DNA of 10,452 nt from Candidatus Parcubacteria bacterium (lineage in GTDB: Bacteria; Patescibacteria; Paceibacteria; UBA9973; UBA918): the NCBI GenBank assembly GCA_021731405.1, contig JAKFXN010000009.1, positions 1-10,452 of the forward strand, in the 5' to 3' direction. Positions within the stretch are counted from its first letter, which is position 1. Every line of letters begins with the position of its first letter. Positions 1-5,630 of the stretch are shown here, one piece after another. Both the position numbers and the translations under genes were made by a program. The notes beneath the pieces were generated by a model. The model saw nothing but the letters and a program-made list of their open reading frames with translations. It searched no databases and was not told the origin of the DNA.

Positions 1-83
1 GTATCGCCGACTGAAACGATGTATTGCTTGCCGCCAGTTGCGATAACTGCGAAGGCTTCTTTGTTAGCTGTATTTGTTGCCAT
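1..83 (-). CDS. rplU: Ribosomal protein L21, N-terminal fragment (partial at window edge)
   Basis: The minus strand reads ATG and 27 codons before leaving the window: MATNTANKEA followed by FAVIATGGKQYIVSVGD. The second part matches the start of bacterial ribosomal protein L21 (typically YAVIKTGGKQYRV..GD), a 23S rRNA-binding protein of the large subunit. The roughly nine residues before the usual start make a short, polar N-terminal extension compared with most L21 proteins. The ATG at 81-83 is supported by a well-spaced promoter just upstream, which leaves almost no untranslated leader. rpmA (L27) usually follows rplU and would lie outside the window. The identification rests on one short but distinctive motif. 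Confidence 0.87.
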   Translation of the reverse strand, partial: MATNTANKEAFAVIATGGKQYIVSVGD

Positions 84-93
84 AGTGCGGGCT

Positions 94-122
94 ATAGTAC
101 TAGAAAACCCTATAAATTGCAA
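94..122 (-). promoter_or_regulatory. Promoter of rplU with almost no leader
   Basis: On the minus strand, TTGCAA (117-122) is separated by exactly 17 bases from TACTAT (94-99), a good sigma-70-type match. Only 10 bases separate the -10 box from the ATG at 83. Transcription would therefore start about 3-4 bases before the start codon, and no Shine-Dalgarno sequence fits in between. Confidence 0.6.
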
Positions 123-130
123 CCATACAG

Positions 131-162
131 AAAAAGAGCCAAGACTGAGGTAGTCTTGGCTC
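131..162 (-). terminator. Rho-independent terminator after the small membrane protein gene
   Basis: There is a perfect 11-bp stem (136-146 with 152-162) around a 5-base loop. Read on the minus strand it is followed by five T residues (135-131). It lies 22 bases after the stop codon of the 67-residue membrane protein and just upstream of the rplU promoter, so it separates the two units. On the plus strand the tail is AAATTTT, a poorer fit. Confidence 0.75.
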
Positions 163-184
163 AAATTTTGGTGCCGCTGCTGCA

Positions 185-388
185 TCACCACCGCTCAAAG
201 TAGAGAATGTAGGCGGTGACGAGCAGTAACACGACGATTATTGGCACAGCCAGTGCCAGAAACAACGATCTGCTGCGACTTGCGACATAGACACCTGAAG
301 CAATCACCACAAGAGACAGGACTGGAAACATCACGTACATGATACGATACGCGATTTCACTCGCAAGGCCAAAAATTTGCATGAACAT
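185..388 (-). CDS. Small two-helix membrane protein, function unknown
   Basis: This 67-residue protein begins MFMQIFGLASEIAYRIMYVM. It has two hydrophobic segments, about residues 16-36 and 43-63, separated by a short arginine-rich turn (SRSRS), and ends FERW. I do not recognise the family. The frame stays open upstream to a TTG at 439, but that TTG lies inside the -35 box of the apparent promoter. The ATG at 386-388 also has AAAGGGG 7 bases before it as a ribosome-binding site, so I chose it. The gene has its own promoter and terminator and appears monocistronic. The arginines between the helices suggest a cytoplasmic turn with both ends outside; this is inference from the positive-inside rule. 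Confidence 0.6.
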   Translation of the reverse strand: MFMQIFGLASEIAYRIMYVMFPVLSLVVIASGVYVASRSRSLFLALAVPIIVVLLLVTAYILYFERW

Positions 389-410
389 GGTGGGACCCCT
401 TTCTTCTGTA

Positions 411-439
411 GAAATAACACAAATATTCTTATTTGTCAA
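411..439 (-). promoter_or_regulatory. Promoter of the small membrane protein gene
   Basis: On the minus strand a perfect TTGACA (434-439) is followed after 17 bases by TATTTC (411-416), preceded by TGT as in an extended -10 element. The -10 itself is weak. The AAAGGGG ribosome-binding site at 396-402 lies downstream, ahead of the ATG at 388. The 95-base gap between this gene and rmuC (440-534) shows no other clear signal and no convincing terminator for rmuC. Confidence 0.5.
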
Positions 440-534
440 AGTATGTCCTTAATGCAAGCACTATAAACAGCTCTTTTGGTAGAAGTTTTTGGTAAGCAGA
501 ACTTTTCAAATTTAACCTTCACTTCACACCTTTC

Positions 535-1605
535 CTACTCGTCGTCTTTAATTGGCTTATCAAGAGAAAGTATTTCAATACCTGCCGTCTCCCCGGTGAT
601 TTTTAGAATATCCTTATCGAGCTTGCCGAGTTCTTTGTAGCCAGCATTGTAGTGGTTCACCGTGGTTCCAAGTGCTGCACCAAGCTTGTTGTAGTAGTCT
701 TCATACTTAGCAATATGCCCCGTCAGCTTCTCTACGTTCTTAATGATGTCTTGCGCTTTCTCTTCAATCTCAAGCGCCTTAAGACCCTGCAGCACTGTTT
801 GCAGATAGGCCAAGAAAGAAGTTGGTGACACAATAATTACTTTGTACTTCCCTGCAGCACGCTGAATCAGATTCTCTTCACCAGCGCCAACCTTGTTTGA
901 GAGTAAGTCGTAGTAGATTCCTTCATGCGGAATAAACATAAACGCGAAGTCCATCGTATTTTCAGACGGTCTAATATATTTTGCTGTTTCAGTGATGCGA
1001 AGCTTGAGGTCATTGAGGAAAGCTTTTTCAAAATTCACCTTATCTGCACCCTCGGCAGATTCCACCAGACGATTGTAGTTATCGAGCGAAAACTTAGAGT
1101 CAATTGGAATCACCTTGCCTTTCACAAATACCGCAGCGTCCACTATCTCCCCGTCATTAAACGCATACTGCATTTTGAAGCTTTCTGGTGGCAGTACATT
1201 TTGCAGTACCGTCTCAAGATAGTATTCACCCAAGATACCGCGCTGCTTTGGATTCTTGAGAATACTCTGGAGTTCTTTGAGCTGATCAGCTACCAAGAAC
1301 ACCTGCTTACTACTCTCACTAACCTCAGTGGTTTTCTGGACCACATTCCGAAGCTGCTCGTTCATTTCCCGATTGATGTCTTGAATGAGTTCACGACTCT
1401 CCCGAAACTGCATCCGACTCCCCTCCTGCATTGATTTGTTTGCTTCAGTTAGTTTTATATCCAGTGTTCGAGACAACTCCTGAATTTGTTGCTGCATCAT
1501 GAGCATACTGTCTTTATTTTCCACTTGTTTCTCAGGACGGAAAAAGAATACATAGACCAGTAAACCCAAAATAGCGACCAGCAAAACAACAAATATAGAT
1601 TCCAT
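535..1605 (-). CDS. rmuC: RmuC family DNA recombination protein (membrane-anchored)
   Basis: This 356-residue protein matches RmuC, a family linked in E. coli to limiting inversions and recombination at short inverted repeats and predicted to have a nuclease-like fold. Residues 3-22 form one membrane anchor. Residues about 35-115 are a predicted coiled coil rich in Q, E and K. The RmuC core runs from about 120 to 330, with GEYYLETVLQNVLPP (126-140), VDAAVFVKGKVIPIDSKFSL (155-174), FIPHEGIYYDLL (224-235) and IIVSPTSFLAYLQTVLQGLKAL (257-278). D156 with D169-S-K171 resembles the acidic-x-Lys active site of PD-(D/E)xK nucleases; that reading is inference. The length is on the short side for the family. 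The ATG at 1605 sits 7 bases after an extended -10 element, suggesting a leaderless message. The gene is divergent from the GatB/YqeY gene, with a shared promoter region of only 67 bases. Confidence 0.93.
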   Translation of the reverse strand: MESIFVVLLVAILGLLVYVFFFRPEKQVENKDSMLMMQQQIQELSRTLDIKLTEANKSMQEGSRMQFRESRELIQDINREMNEQLRNVVQKTTEVSESSKQVFLVADQLKELQSILKNPKQRGILGEYYLETVLQNVLPPESFKMQYAFNDGEIVDAAVFVKGKVIPIDSKFSLDNYNRLVESAEGADKVNFEKAFLNDLKLRITETAKYIRPSENTMDFAFMFIPHEGIYYDLLSNKVGAGEENLIQRAAGKYKVIIVSPTSFLAYLQTVLQGLKALEIEEKAQDIIKNVEKLTGHIAKYEDYYNKLGAALGTTVNHYNAGYKELGKLDKDILKITGETAGIEILSLDKPIKDDE

Positions 1606-1612
1606 GGCTGTA

Positions 1613-1621
1613 AGTTTACCA
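1613..1621 (-). promoter_or_regulatory. Extended -10 promoter of rmuC
   Basis: On the minus strand the sequence TGG-TAAACT (-10 box at 1613-1618) precedes the rmuC ATG by 7 bases. No good -35 box is present (TTTCGA at 16-base spacing is the best candidate). The predicted start of transcription falls at or beside the start codon. Confidence 0.45.
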
Positions 1622-1651
1622 TAGAAAAACCCGCTCGAAATGTGCTACTAT
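1622..1651 (+). promoter_or_regulatory. Promoter of the GatB/YqeY gene
   Basis: TAGAAA (1622-1627) is followed after 18 bases by TACTAT (1646-1651), which is preceded by TGC as an extended -10 element. The ATG follows 21 bases after the -10 box, giving a leader of about 15 bases with no Shine-Dalgarno sequence. The region is shared with the divergent rmuC promoter. Confidence 0.45.
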
Positions 1652-1672
1652 ACCCCTATAACTATTGATATT

Positions 1673-2125
1673 ATGTCTATACACACAGATTTGCGCGTGA
1701 CCTTAAAAGAATCCATGAAGGCCAAAGATGAAGTTCGTTTGCGAACAGTTCGCGGCATCATGACTGCTTGCACAAACGAGCTTGTAGCAACAGGACGCAC
1801 TCCGCAAGACGAGCTGACAGATGACCAGACTCTTAATGTCATCAAGCGTCTCGCAAAGCAACGAAAAGAATCTATTGTGCAGTACGAGGCCGCTGGTCGC
1901 CCAGAGCTCGCCGTACCAGAAAAAGAAGAGTTGGTGATTCTAGAAGCCTACCTCCCCACCCTCATGAGCCAAGAGGCTATCCGCCCAATCGCGGAGGCAG
2001 TGAAAGCCGAACTCGGTGTAGACGACAAAGCAAAGATGGGCGTACTCGTCGGAGCCATTATGAAGAAGCTCCAAGGACAAGCAGACGGTGGCGACGTGAA
2101 AGCGGTTGTAGAAAGTCTTTTCTAA
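1673..2125 (+). CDS. yqeY: GatB/YqeY domain protein
   Basis: This 150-residue protein spans the stand-alone GatB/YqeY fold, about the family's usual length of 145-155. Typical features are an N-terminal helix LRVTLKESMKAKDEVRLRTVRGIMTA, the central RKESIVQYEAAGRPELAVPEKEELVILEAYLP and a C-terminal GALVGAIM-like helix ending in GGDVKAVVESLF. The domain is the tRNA-binding tail of the GatB amidotransferase subunit. The free-standing protein has been proposed to act in tRNA-dependent amidation or tRNA binding, but its exact role is not settled. An upstream in-frame ATG at 1640 would start before the -10 box, so the ATG at 1673 (MSIHTDLRVTL) is preferred. A hairpin terminator follows 17 bases after the stop. 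Confidence 0.9.
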   Translation: MSIHTDLRVTLKESMKAKDEVRLRTVRGIMTACTNELVATGRTPQDELTDDQTLNVIKRLAKQRKESIVQYEAAGRPELAVPEKEELVILEAYLPTLMSQEAIRPIAEAVKAELGVDDKAKMGVLVGAIMKKLQGQADGGDVKAVVESLF

Positions 2126-2142
2126 GACACATAAACAAAGCA

Positions 2143-2172
2143 AAAGCCCGATGCAATGCGTTGGGCTTTTTC
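2143..2172 (+). terminator. Terminator of the GatB/YqeY gene
   Basis: A 12-bp stem (2143-2154 with 2158-2169, including G-T pairs) encloses a 3-base loop and is followed by a T-rich tail. The tail runs directly into the -35 box of the next promoter at 2174, so the two units touch without spacer. Confidence 0.75.
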
Positions 2173-2173
2173 T

Positions 2174-2202
2174 TTGACAAATTAAGTATCTAGTAGCATA
2201 GT
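2174..2202 (+). promoter_or_regulatory. Promoter of paralog 1 (2246-2824)
   Basis: A perfect TTGACA (2174-2179) is followed by 17 bases and CATAGT (2197-2202). The same boxes with the same spacing precede paralog 2. The 17-base spacers are diverged over most of their length, so the two boxes stand out as conserved. The pentamer GTAGC occurs twice, 3 bases apart (2193-2197 and 2201-2205), overlapping the -10 box; this could be an operator. Confidence 0.7.
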
Positions 2203-2251
2203 AGCCACAGCAATTTCGTCCTTTCACAACCCATTTGGAGGCCCTATGTCC
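2193..2251 (+). repeat. Conserved leader, copy 1
   Basis: These 59 bases cover the -10 region, the whole leader and the first two codons of paralog 1. They match 2900-2958 with only 3 mismatches. The segment includes the Shine-Dalgarno GGAGG (2237-2241), 4 bases before the ATG. An upstream CCTTT could pair with GGAGG, but only with two G-U pairs, so that structure is weak. Confidence 0.85.
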
Positions 2252-2824
2252 GCCACAGAAACCATCCCCACCTACGGCAAAGCCCACATCCTTCTCGGCG
2301 AAGATTTCATCCAGCCCGAAGTACTTGAAGCCAAACACTTTGGTCGTACTTACTCAAAAGAGCAGCTGGATCAATTTCGAGACACCGTGCCCTCGGAAGT
2401 GGTGCTAAAGTGGTGCCGCGACAACGCCTACGTCCTGATTGCCGGACCAAACCGTCCCGTAGCGTACGCAAGGACCTACGCGAAGTTTGCAAAGCCCGAC
2501 GAAGCTGACACACACTGGATCATGCTTCGTAAGGAGCCAGTCACTGGATCAGCCTCGAAGAGCTGGGGCGAGCAGCAGACTCTGCTGTCTGAGAACGAAG
2601 TGGTACCCAACGCAGCTGAAGTAGTGTGGTGCCTGACGGCCTACAGGGCCGTCAGGGGTATGTACCTGCTTCCGAATGTCTCTGTGCGAACGTCGAGCCT
2701 CGCCTCGGATGGTCAACGTGTCATCGTCGGTAACTTTGATGTCAAAGGTGTGCACATCGACTACTGTGGAGACGATAGTCGCTACTACGACGTCAGACTG
2801 GCGTCTGCCAGGAAGCTCAGCTGA
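2246..2824 (+). CDS. Uncharacterised tandem paralog 1, variable C-terminal tail
   Basis: This 192-residue protein has no signal peptide or membrane segment. I cannot assign a function or a named domain; from memory, similar proteins occur in several copies in Parcubacteria genomes. Conserved blocks shared with the next gene are an N-terminal AHILLGEDF, DTVPS..VLKWCRDNAYVLIAGPN, the central WIMLRKEPV.GS...W.EQQ.LLSE.EV.PN.AEVVWCL..Y.AVRG.YLLPNV.VRTSS (about residues 91-151) and a C-terminal VIVGNFD...IDY..DD.R..DV.LASARKL. Relative to paralog 2 it lacks 17 residues between AGPN and WIMLRK. The last 22 codons differ from paralog 2 almost only by replacement changes. GC is about 56% over 2281-2820 by hand count, against roughly 44% in sampled rmuC lines. 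The start is set by the strong GGAGG and the conserved leader. It has its own promoter and terminator. Confidence 0.85.
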   Translation: MSATETIPTYGKAHILLGEDFIQPEVLEAKHFGRTYSKEQLDQFRDTVPSEVVLKWCRDNAYVLIAGPNRPVAYARTYAKFAKPDEADTHWIMLRKEPVTGSASKSWGEQQTLLSENEVVPNAAEVVWCLTAYRAVRGMYLLPNVSVRTSSLASDGQRVIVGNFDVKGVHIDYCGDDSRYYDVRLASARKLS

Positions 2825-2841
2825 ACCTTCAACACACCCAC

Positions 2842-2879
2842 CAAGCCCCAGTGCATTCTTGCATTGGGGTTTGTTTTAT
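2842..2879 (+). terminator. Terminator of paralog 1
   Basis: A 14-bp stem (2842-2855 with 2860-2873, two G-T pairs) encloses a TTCT loop and is followed by TTTTAT. It starts 17 bases after the stop codon and ends directly before the -35 box of paralog 2 at 2881. Confidence 0.8.
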
Positions 2880-2880
2880 A

Positions 2881-2909
2881 TTGACACACTACAAATTTGG
2901 TAGCATAGT
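2881..2909 (+). promoter_or_regulatory. Promoter of paralog 2 (2953-3573)
   Basis: A perfect TTGACA (2881-2886), 17 bases and CATAGT (2904-2909) repeat the arrangement of the promoter of paralog 1. The doubled GTAGC is also present (2900-2904 and 2908-2912). Confidence 0.7.
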
Positions 2910-2958
2910 AGCCACAGCAATTTTGCCCTTTCACAACCCATTCGGAGGCCCTATGTCC
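2900..2958 (+). repeat. Conserved leader, copy 2
   Basis: This is the second copy of the 59-base promoter/leader segment, with 3 mismatches to 2193-2251. It carries GGAGG at 2944-2948 (within CGGAGG), 4 bases before the ATG at 2953. It is more similar between the two genes than their coding sequences are. Confidence 0.85.
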
Positions 2959-3573
2959 CTCGCCAACCAAAACATGGCCCACGTAATCCTCGGTAAGGAT
3001 TTTATTACCCCCGAGAACATCATGGGGGCAGACAAAAACATCGTCTACACAGATGAACAACTCTCGCAATTCGTCGACACTGTACCCTCACGAGAGCTGC
3101 TCGGGTGGTGCCGCGATAACAACTACATGCTGGTCGCCGGACCCAACCACCCCATGTCCCTCCTCGAGGTTCGAGCTCTCCGTAAGGACTACTTCTACTC
3201 GGAAGAGGGTGACTGGTGTGCCGAGCAGAAGTTCGCAGAGATCGACAAGGCCGAAACTCGCTGGATCATGCTTCGCAAGGAGCCAGTTCCCGGATCAATT
3301 TTGAAGAACTGGAGTGAGCAGCAGGCTCTGTTGTCTGAGGCCGAAGTGACGCCTAACCCGGCTGAAGTGGTGTGGTGCCTGGCGACCTACAAGGCCGTCC
3401 GAGGTATCTACCTGCTTCCGAACGTCTATGTACGGACTTCAAGCTGCACCAACCATCCCCATTTCCACGTCATTGTCGGAAACTTTGACGCCAGGGATCT
3501 GTTGATCGACTTTACTTGGGACGACAATCGCTTCAGCGACGTCTGGCTGGCGTCTGCCAGGAAGCTCACCTGA
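2953..3573 (+). CDS. Uncharacterised tandem paralog 2, variable C-terminal tail
   Basis: This 206-residue protein is homologous to the preceding gene over its whole length and likewise has no signal peptide or membrane helix. The frame is open further upstream (to 2851), but the ATG at 2953 has GGAGG at the right distance and the conserved leader, so it is the start. Shared blocks are DTVPSRELLGWCRDNNYMLVAGPN, WIMLRKEPVPGS, W.EQQALLSE.EV.PN.AEVVWCL, YLLPNVYVRTSS, VIVGNFD and the end DV.LASARKL. It carries a 38-residue stretch between AGPN and WIMLRK, where paralog 1 has 21. Near the C terminus IDFTWDDNRFSDVW replaces the IDYCGDDSRYYDVR of paralog 1, with aromatic and small polar residues exchanged. 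The function is unknown. A ligand-binding C-terminal face is one possible reading, by inference only. Confidence 0.85.
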   Translation: MSLANQNMAHVILGKDFITPENIMGADKNIVYTDEQLSQFVDTVPSRELLGWCRDNNYMLVAGPNHPMSLLEVRALRKDYFYSEEGDWCAEQKFAEIDKAETRWIMLRKEPVPGSILKNWSEQQALLSEAEVTPNPAEVVWCLATYKAVRGIYLLPNVYVRTSSCTNHPHFHVIVGNFDARDLLIDFTWDDNRFSDVWLASARKLT

Positions 3574-3597
3574 GTCTCCTTTGTCCTTTCTCTTAAG

Positions 3598-3636
3598 GTC
3601 TCTAAACGCACTTGTGTGTTTAGAGACTTTTTATTT
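3598..3636 (+). terminator. Terminator of paralog 2
   Basis: A 13-bp stem (3598-3610 with 3615-3627, one G-T pair) with a CTTG loop is followed by TTTTTATTT. It overlaps the last bases of the convergent truB gene. Read on the minus strand it lacks a T tract, so it probably acts only on the plus strand. Confidence 0.8.
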
Positions 3637-4372
3637 GCTGTTTTATTTTTGCTATCAGTTTTTTATATTGAAATATAATTTCTTGAATGACAGTACCAAA
3701 ATCTTCTAGCTTCTGTGCATCTTCAATTTTATAGGGACCAACTTTAGTACGACGTAAGTCAGACATCACCGCTGGGTAATTAAGCTTCTTACCGAGCTCC
3801 TCAGATAACGAACGAATATATGTACCGCTTCCGACTAAAAAACGTACGGTAAGTGCTAGTCGTTTCTTTTCATCTCGTACCAACTCTTTCATATCTAAAA
3901 GCCCTACTTCATGGACTCGCATCACTCGCATCGGAACATCCTCCACCATTTCCCCTTGGGTGGCTGCTTTGCGCGCTCGTTTATACATCGGCACACCATC
4001 TCGCTTAATAGCACTATAGGCAGAGACTGGAAGTAGGATCTCGGGAGACATACTTTGGAGCGCTGCTTTTACCATTTCTTCAGTCACGTCTCCCACGTAT
4101 TCTTTTTCCTCGACTACCTCGCCTTCAAGGTCACTCGTGGTTCGTGATTCGCCAAGCAAGACCTCGGCGACATATTCTTTATCAAGCCCTACGAGCTCGG
4201 TTATCTTCTTGGTGCCCGTTCCACACCCTATAAGCATGAGTCCAGTGGCAAGTGGATCAAGCGTACCCGCATGACCAAACTTTCTAATACCTGTCTTCCG
4301 CCTTAGTACCCGAATAACACCGAAAGAACTCATTCCTTTTGGCTTATCTATCAAAAGTATTTCTCCGTCCAT
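3620..4372 (-). CDS. truB: tRNA pseudouridine(55) synthase TruB, short form
   Basis: This 250-residue protein isomerises U55 to pseudouridine in the T-loop of tRNAs. It starts MDGEILLIDKPKGMSSF. The catalytic motif GHAGTLDPLATG lies at 33-44 with catalytic Asp39. Other family motifs are VSAYSAIKRDGVPMYKRAR, SGTYIRSLSEELGKKL and the closing DLRRTKVGPY. Bacterial TruB proteins are often around 300 residues with a C-terminal PUA domain. Here only a short lysine-rich tail follows the catalytic domain, so the PUA domain appears to be missing. The ATG lies 10 bases after the stop of the redox gene, with no Shine-Dalgarno sequence and no clear promoter, so co-transcription with that gene is likely. 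The 3' end overlaps the terminator of the convergent paralog. Confidence 0.95.
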   Translation of the reverse strand: MDGEILLIDKPKGMSSFGVIRVLRRKTGIRKFGHAGTLDPLATGLMLIGCGTGTKKITELVGLDKEYVAEVLLGESRTTSDLEGEVVEEKEYVGDVTEEMVKAALQSMSPEILLPVSAYSAIKRDGVPMYKRARKAATQGEMVEDVPMRVMRVHEVGLLDMKELVRDEKKRLALTVRFLVGSGTYIRSLSEELGKKLNYPAVMSDLRRTKVGPYKIEDAQKLEDFGTVIQEIIFQYKKLIAKIKQQIKSL

Positions 4373-4382
4373 AGTAAGAAAA

Positions 4383-5624
4383 TTACAGCACGAGCAGTGT
4401 CGGATTAATGATGAGAATACTACCGAGAAGTAGCATCAGTACTCCCCCAATAATGAGTGAGAGCTGTGCATACTTACCACCATGTGCTTCAAGTCTTGAG
4501 AAGCCCCATATCGCCAAGCCAAACACAACGAGGTCATCAAACATGTACCCTAAAGTATAAATCAGGATGTACCACTGCCGCTCTATGAAGGTAAGGAGGT
4601 TGAGTTCAAGGATTTTAGTGTACGCCTGGGGAATTCCGATAGAACACGCGAACTCAATAATATTGACTGAGAAAGCAATTACCAAAATAGCAAAGATGGA
4701 AGTGATGGTAATTGGTGACTCAATAATCTGCTTAAACTTGTTAATAGTTTTTGACTGCGTATCAATATCAGTAATATCACACACCAGCTGTGCGTCTTTG
4801 TTTTTGTGCCAGCGCCAAATAAAGAAGGTTCCTCCTCCCAGCGCCAAAAATCCTACCAGCGGCGTTACTATCTGATCGAGAGCGACAAAGTCCCACGTCT
4901 TGTACCAAACATTGAGGATGAGGTTGTACATGATTGCTTCTGCCAACATGAAGACTGTAGCAAGGAAAATCATCTTCTTCTTGCTGCCTGCTTGTGAGAG
5001 TAGAACCAAGAACGTGATGAGCACCCACATCGCACACGGATTAAAGCCATCAATCACTCCAAGGAGAAGTGAAAGTGAAAAGAGCGAGAAAGTACGTAGG
5101 TCTACTACCCCAACAAACGGGAGTTCAAAGACAAACGAACTACCTGCATCACCTTCATCACACGAGATACCAGTACACCCCCCAGCCATTGTCACTTCCT
5201 GTACTGGAGCAAGTGCAAGATGGTCTTCCACCGAACGAATTGATGAAGATTCAGCAGCCTCAAGCGCATTTTTTATTTGTACACCAGTGGTACGCGCTCC
5301 ATTAAAACCTACAAGCACTGTCTCACCTATCACAGTGATTGGTGTCACCTTTGTAAGACCATGCTTCTCTACTACCGCGTCATACAAACGAGCGGCTTCT
5401 TCGTCTTCTATAATATTGAGATAGGTGTACGGTAGACCTTCTTCTTGCAGATAGGCAAATTGTTCTTTACAAAAACCACAGTCATCCCGGCCGAACATAA
5501 AGATTTGTGCCTCTTTGTGAGTAGTGGCACTAGGAGCATTTTGCGCACTCGTAAACGATTGTGGGGTAAAAAAGCTGAACAAAACAACTCCGAGCATCAA
5601 CCAGCCAATCGTAAAAAATTTCAT
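4383..5624 (-). CDS. Glutaredoxin-like domain fused to a DsbD/CcdA-like membrane domain
   Basis: This 413-residue protein is probably a thiol-redox relay across the cytoplasmic membrane. An N-terminal hydrophobic signal (residues 1-27, possible cleavage after TSA) leads to a glutaredoxin/thioredoxin-like domain (about 37-125) with the active site C49-G-F-C52 and the cis-proline loop VTPITVIG (P95). A linker carries a second cysteine pair, C150 and C155 (GGCTGISC). The C-terminal part (about 176-410) has roughly six membrane helices with DGFNPCAMW (C197) and EFACSIGIPQAY (C327), placed like the paired membrane cysteines of DsbD/CcdA proteins. C282 lies in a loop. Proteins of this class pass electrons from cytoplasmic thioredoxin to extracytoplasmic thiols. 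Whether it reduces or oxidises its clients cannot be told from sequence. It has its own promoter directly before the ATG and is followed closely by truB. Confidence 0.85.
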   Translation of the reverse strand: MKFFTIGWLMLGVVLFSFFTPQSFTSAQNAPSATTHKEAQIFMFGRDDCGFCKEQFAYLQEEGLPYTYLNIIEDEEAARLYDAVVEKHGLTKVTPITVIGETVLVGFNGARTTGVQIKNALEAAESSSIRSVEDHLALAPVQEVTMAGGCTGISCDEGDAGSSFVFELPFVGVVDLRTFSLFSLSLLLGVIDGFNPCAMWVLITFLVLLSQAGSKKKMIFLATVFMLAEAIMYNLILNVWYKTWDFVALDQIVTPLVGFLALGGGTFFIWRWHKNKDAQLVCDITDIDTQSKTINKFKQIIESPITITSIFAILVIAFSVNIIEFACSIGIPQAYTKILELNLLTFIERQWYILIYTLGYMFDDLVVFGLAIWGFSRLEAHGGKYAQLSLIIGGVLMLLLGSILIINPTLLVL

Positions 5625-5630
5625 GGCTTG

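Noticed and set aside
440..534. Possible terminator or small RNA between rmuC and the small membrane protein gene.
   Set aside because: Only weak short pairings and a repeated TTGGTA were found; there is no stable stem with a T tract.
925..1434. Plus-strand 169-codon frame opposite rmuC.
   Set aside because: It is fully covered by the clearly recognisable RmuC coding sequence and has no start signals.
2632..2656. A perfect 10-bp GC-rich hairpin inside paralog 1.
   Set aside because: The equivalent site in paralog 2 does not keep the pairing although the protein does, and no T tract follows; it looks like a coding coincidence.
1940..3069. Minus-strand frames opposite the 5' ends of both paralogs that share a similar peptide (GHRASEWVVKG-like).
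   Set aside because: The similarity is simply the antisense reading of the conserved leader; neither frame has a promoter or ribosome-binding site, and the plus-strand genes explain the sequence.
2174..3573. The paralog pair considered as a toxin-antitoxin or mobile element.
   Set aside because: There are no terminal inverted repeats, target duplications, transposase or recognisable toxin or antitoxin motifs, and both genes are homologous to each other.
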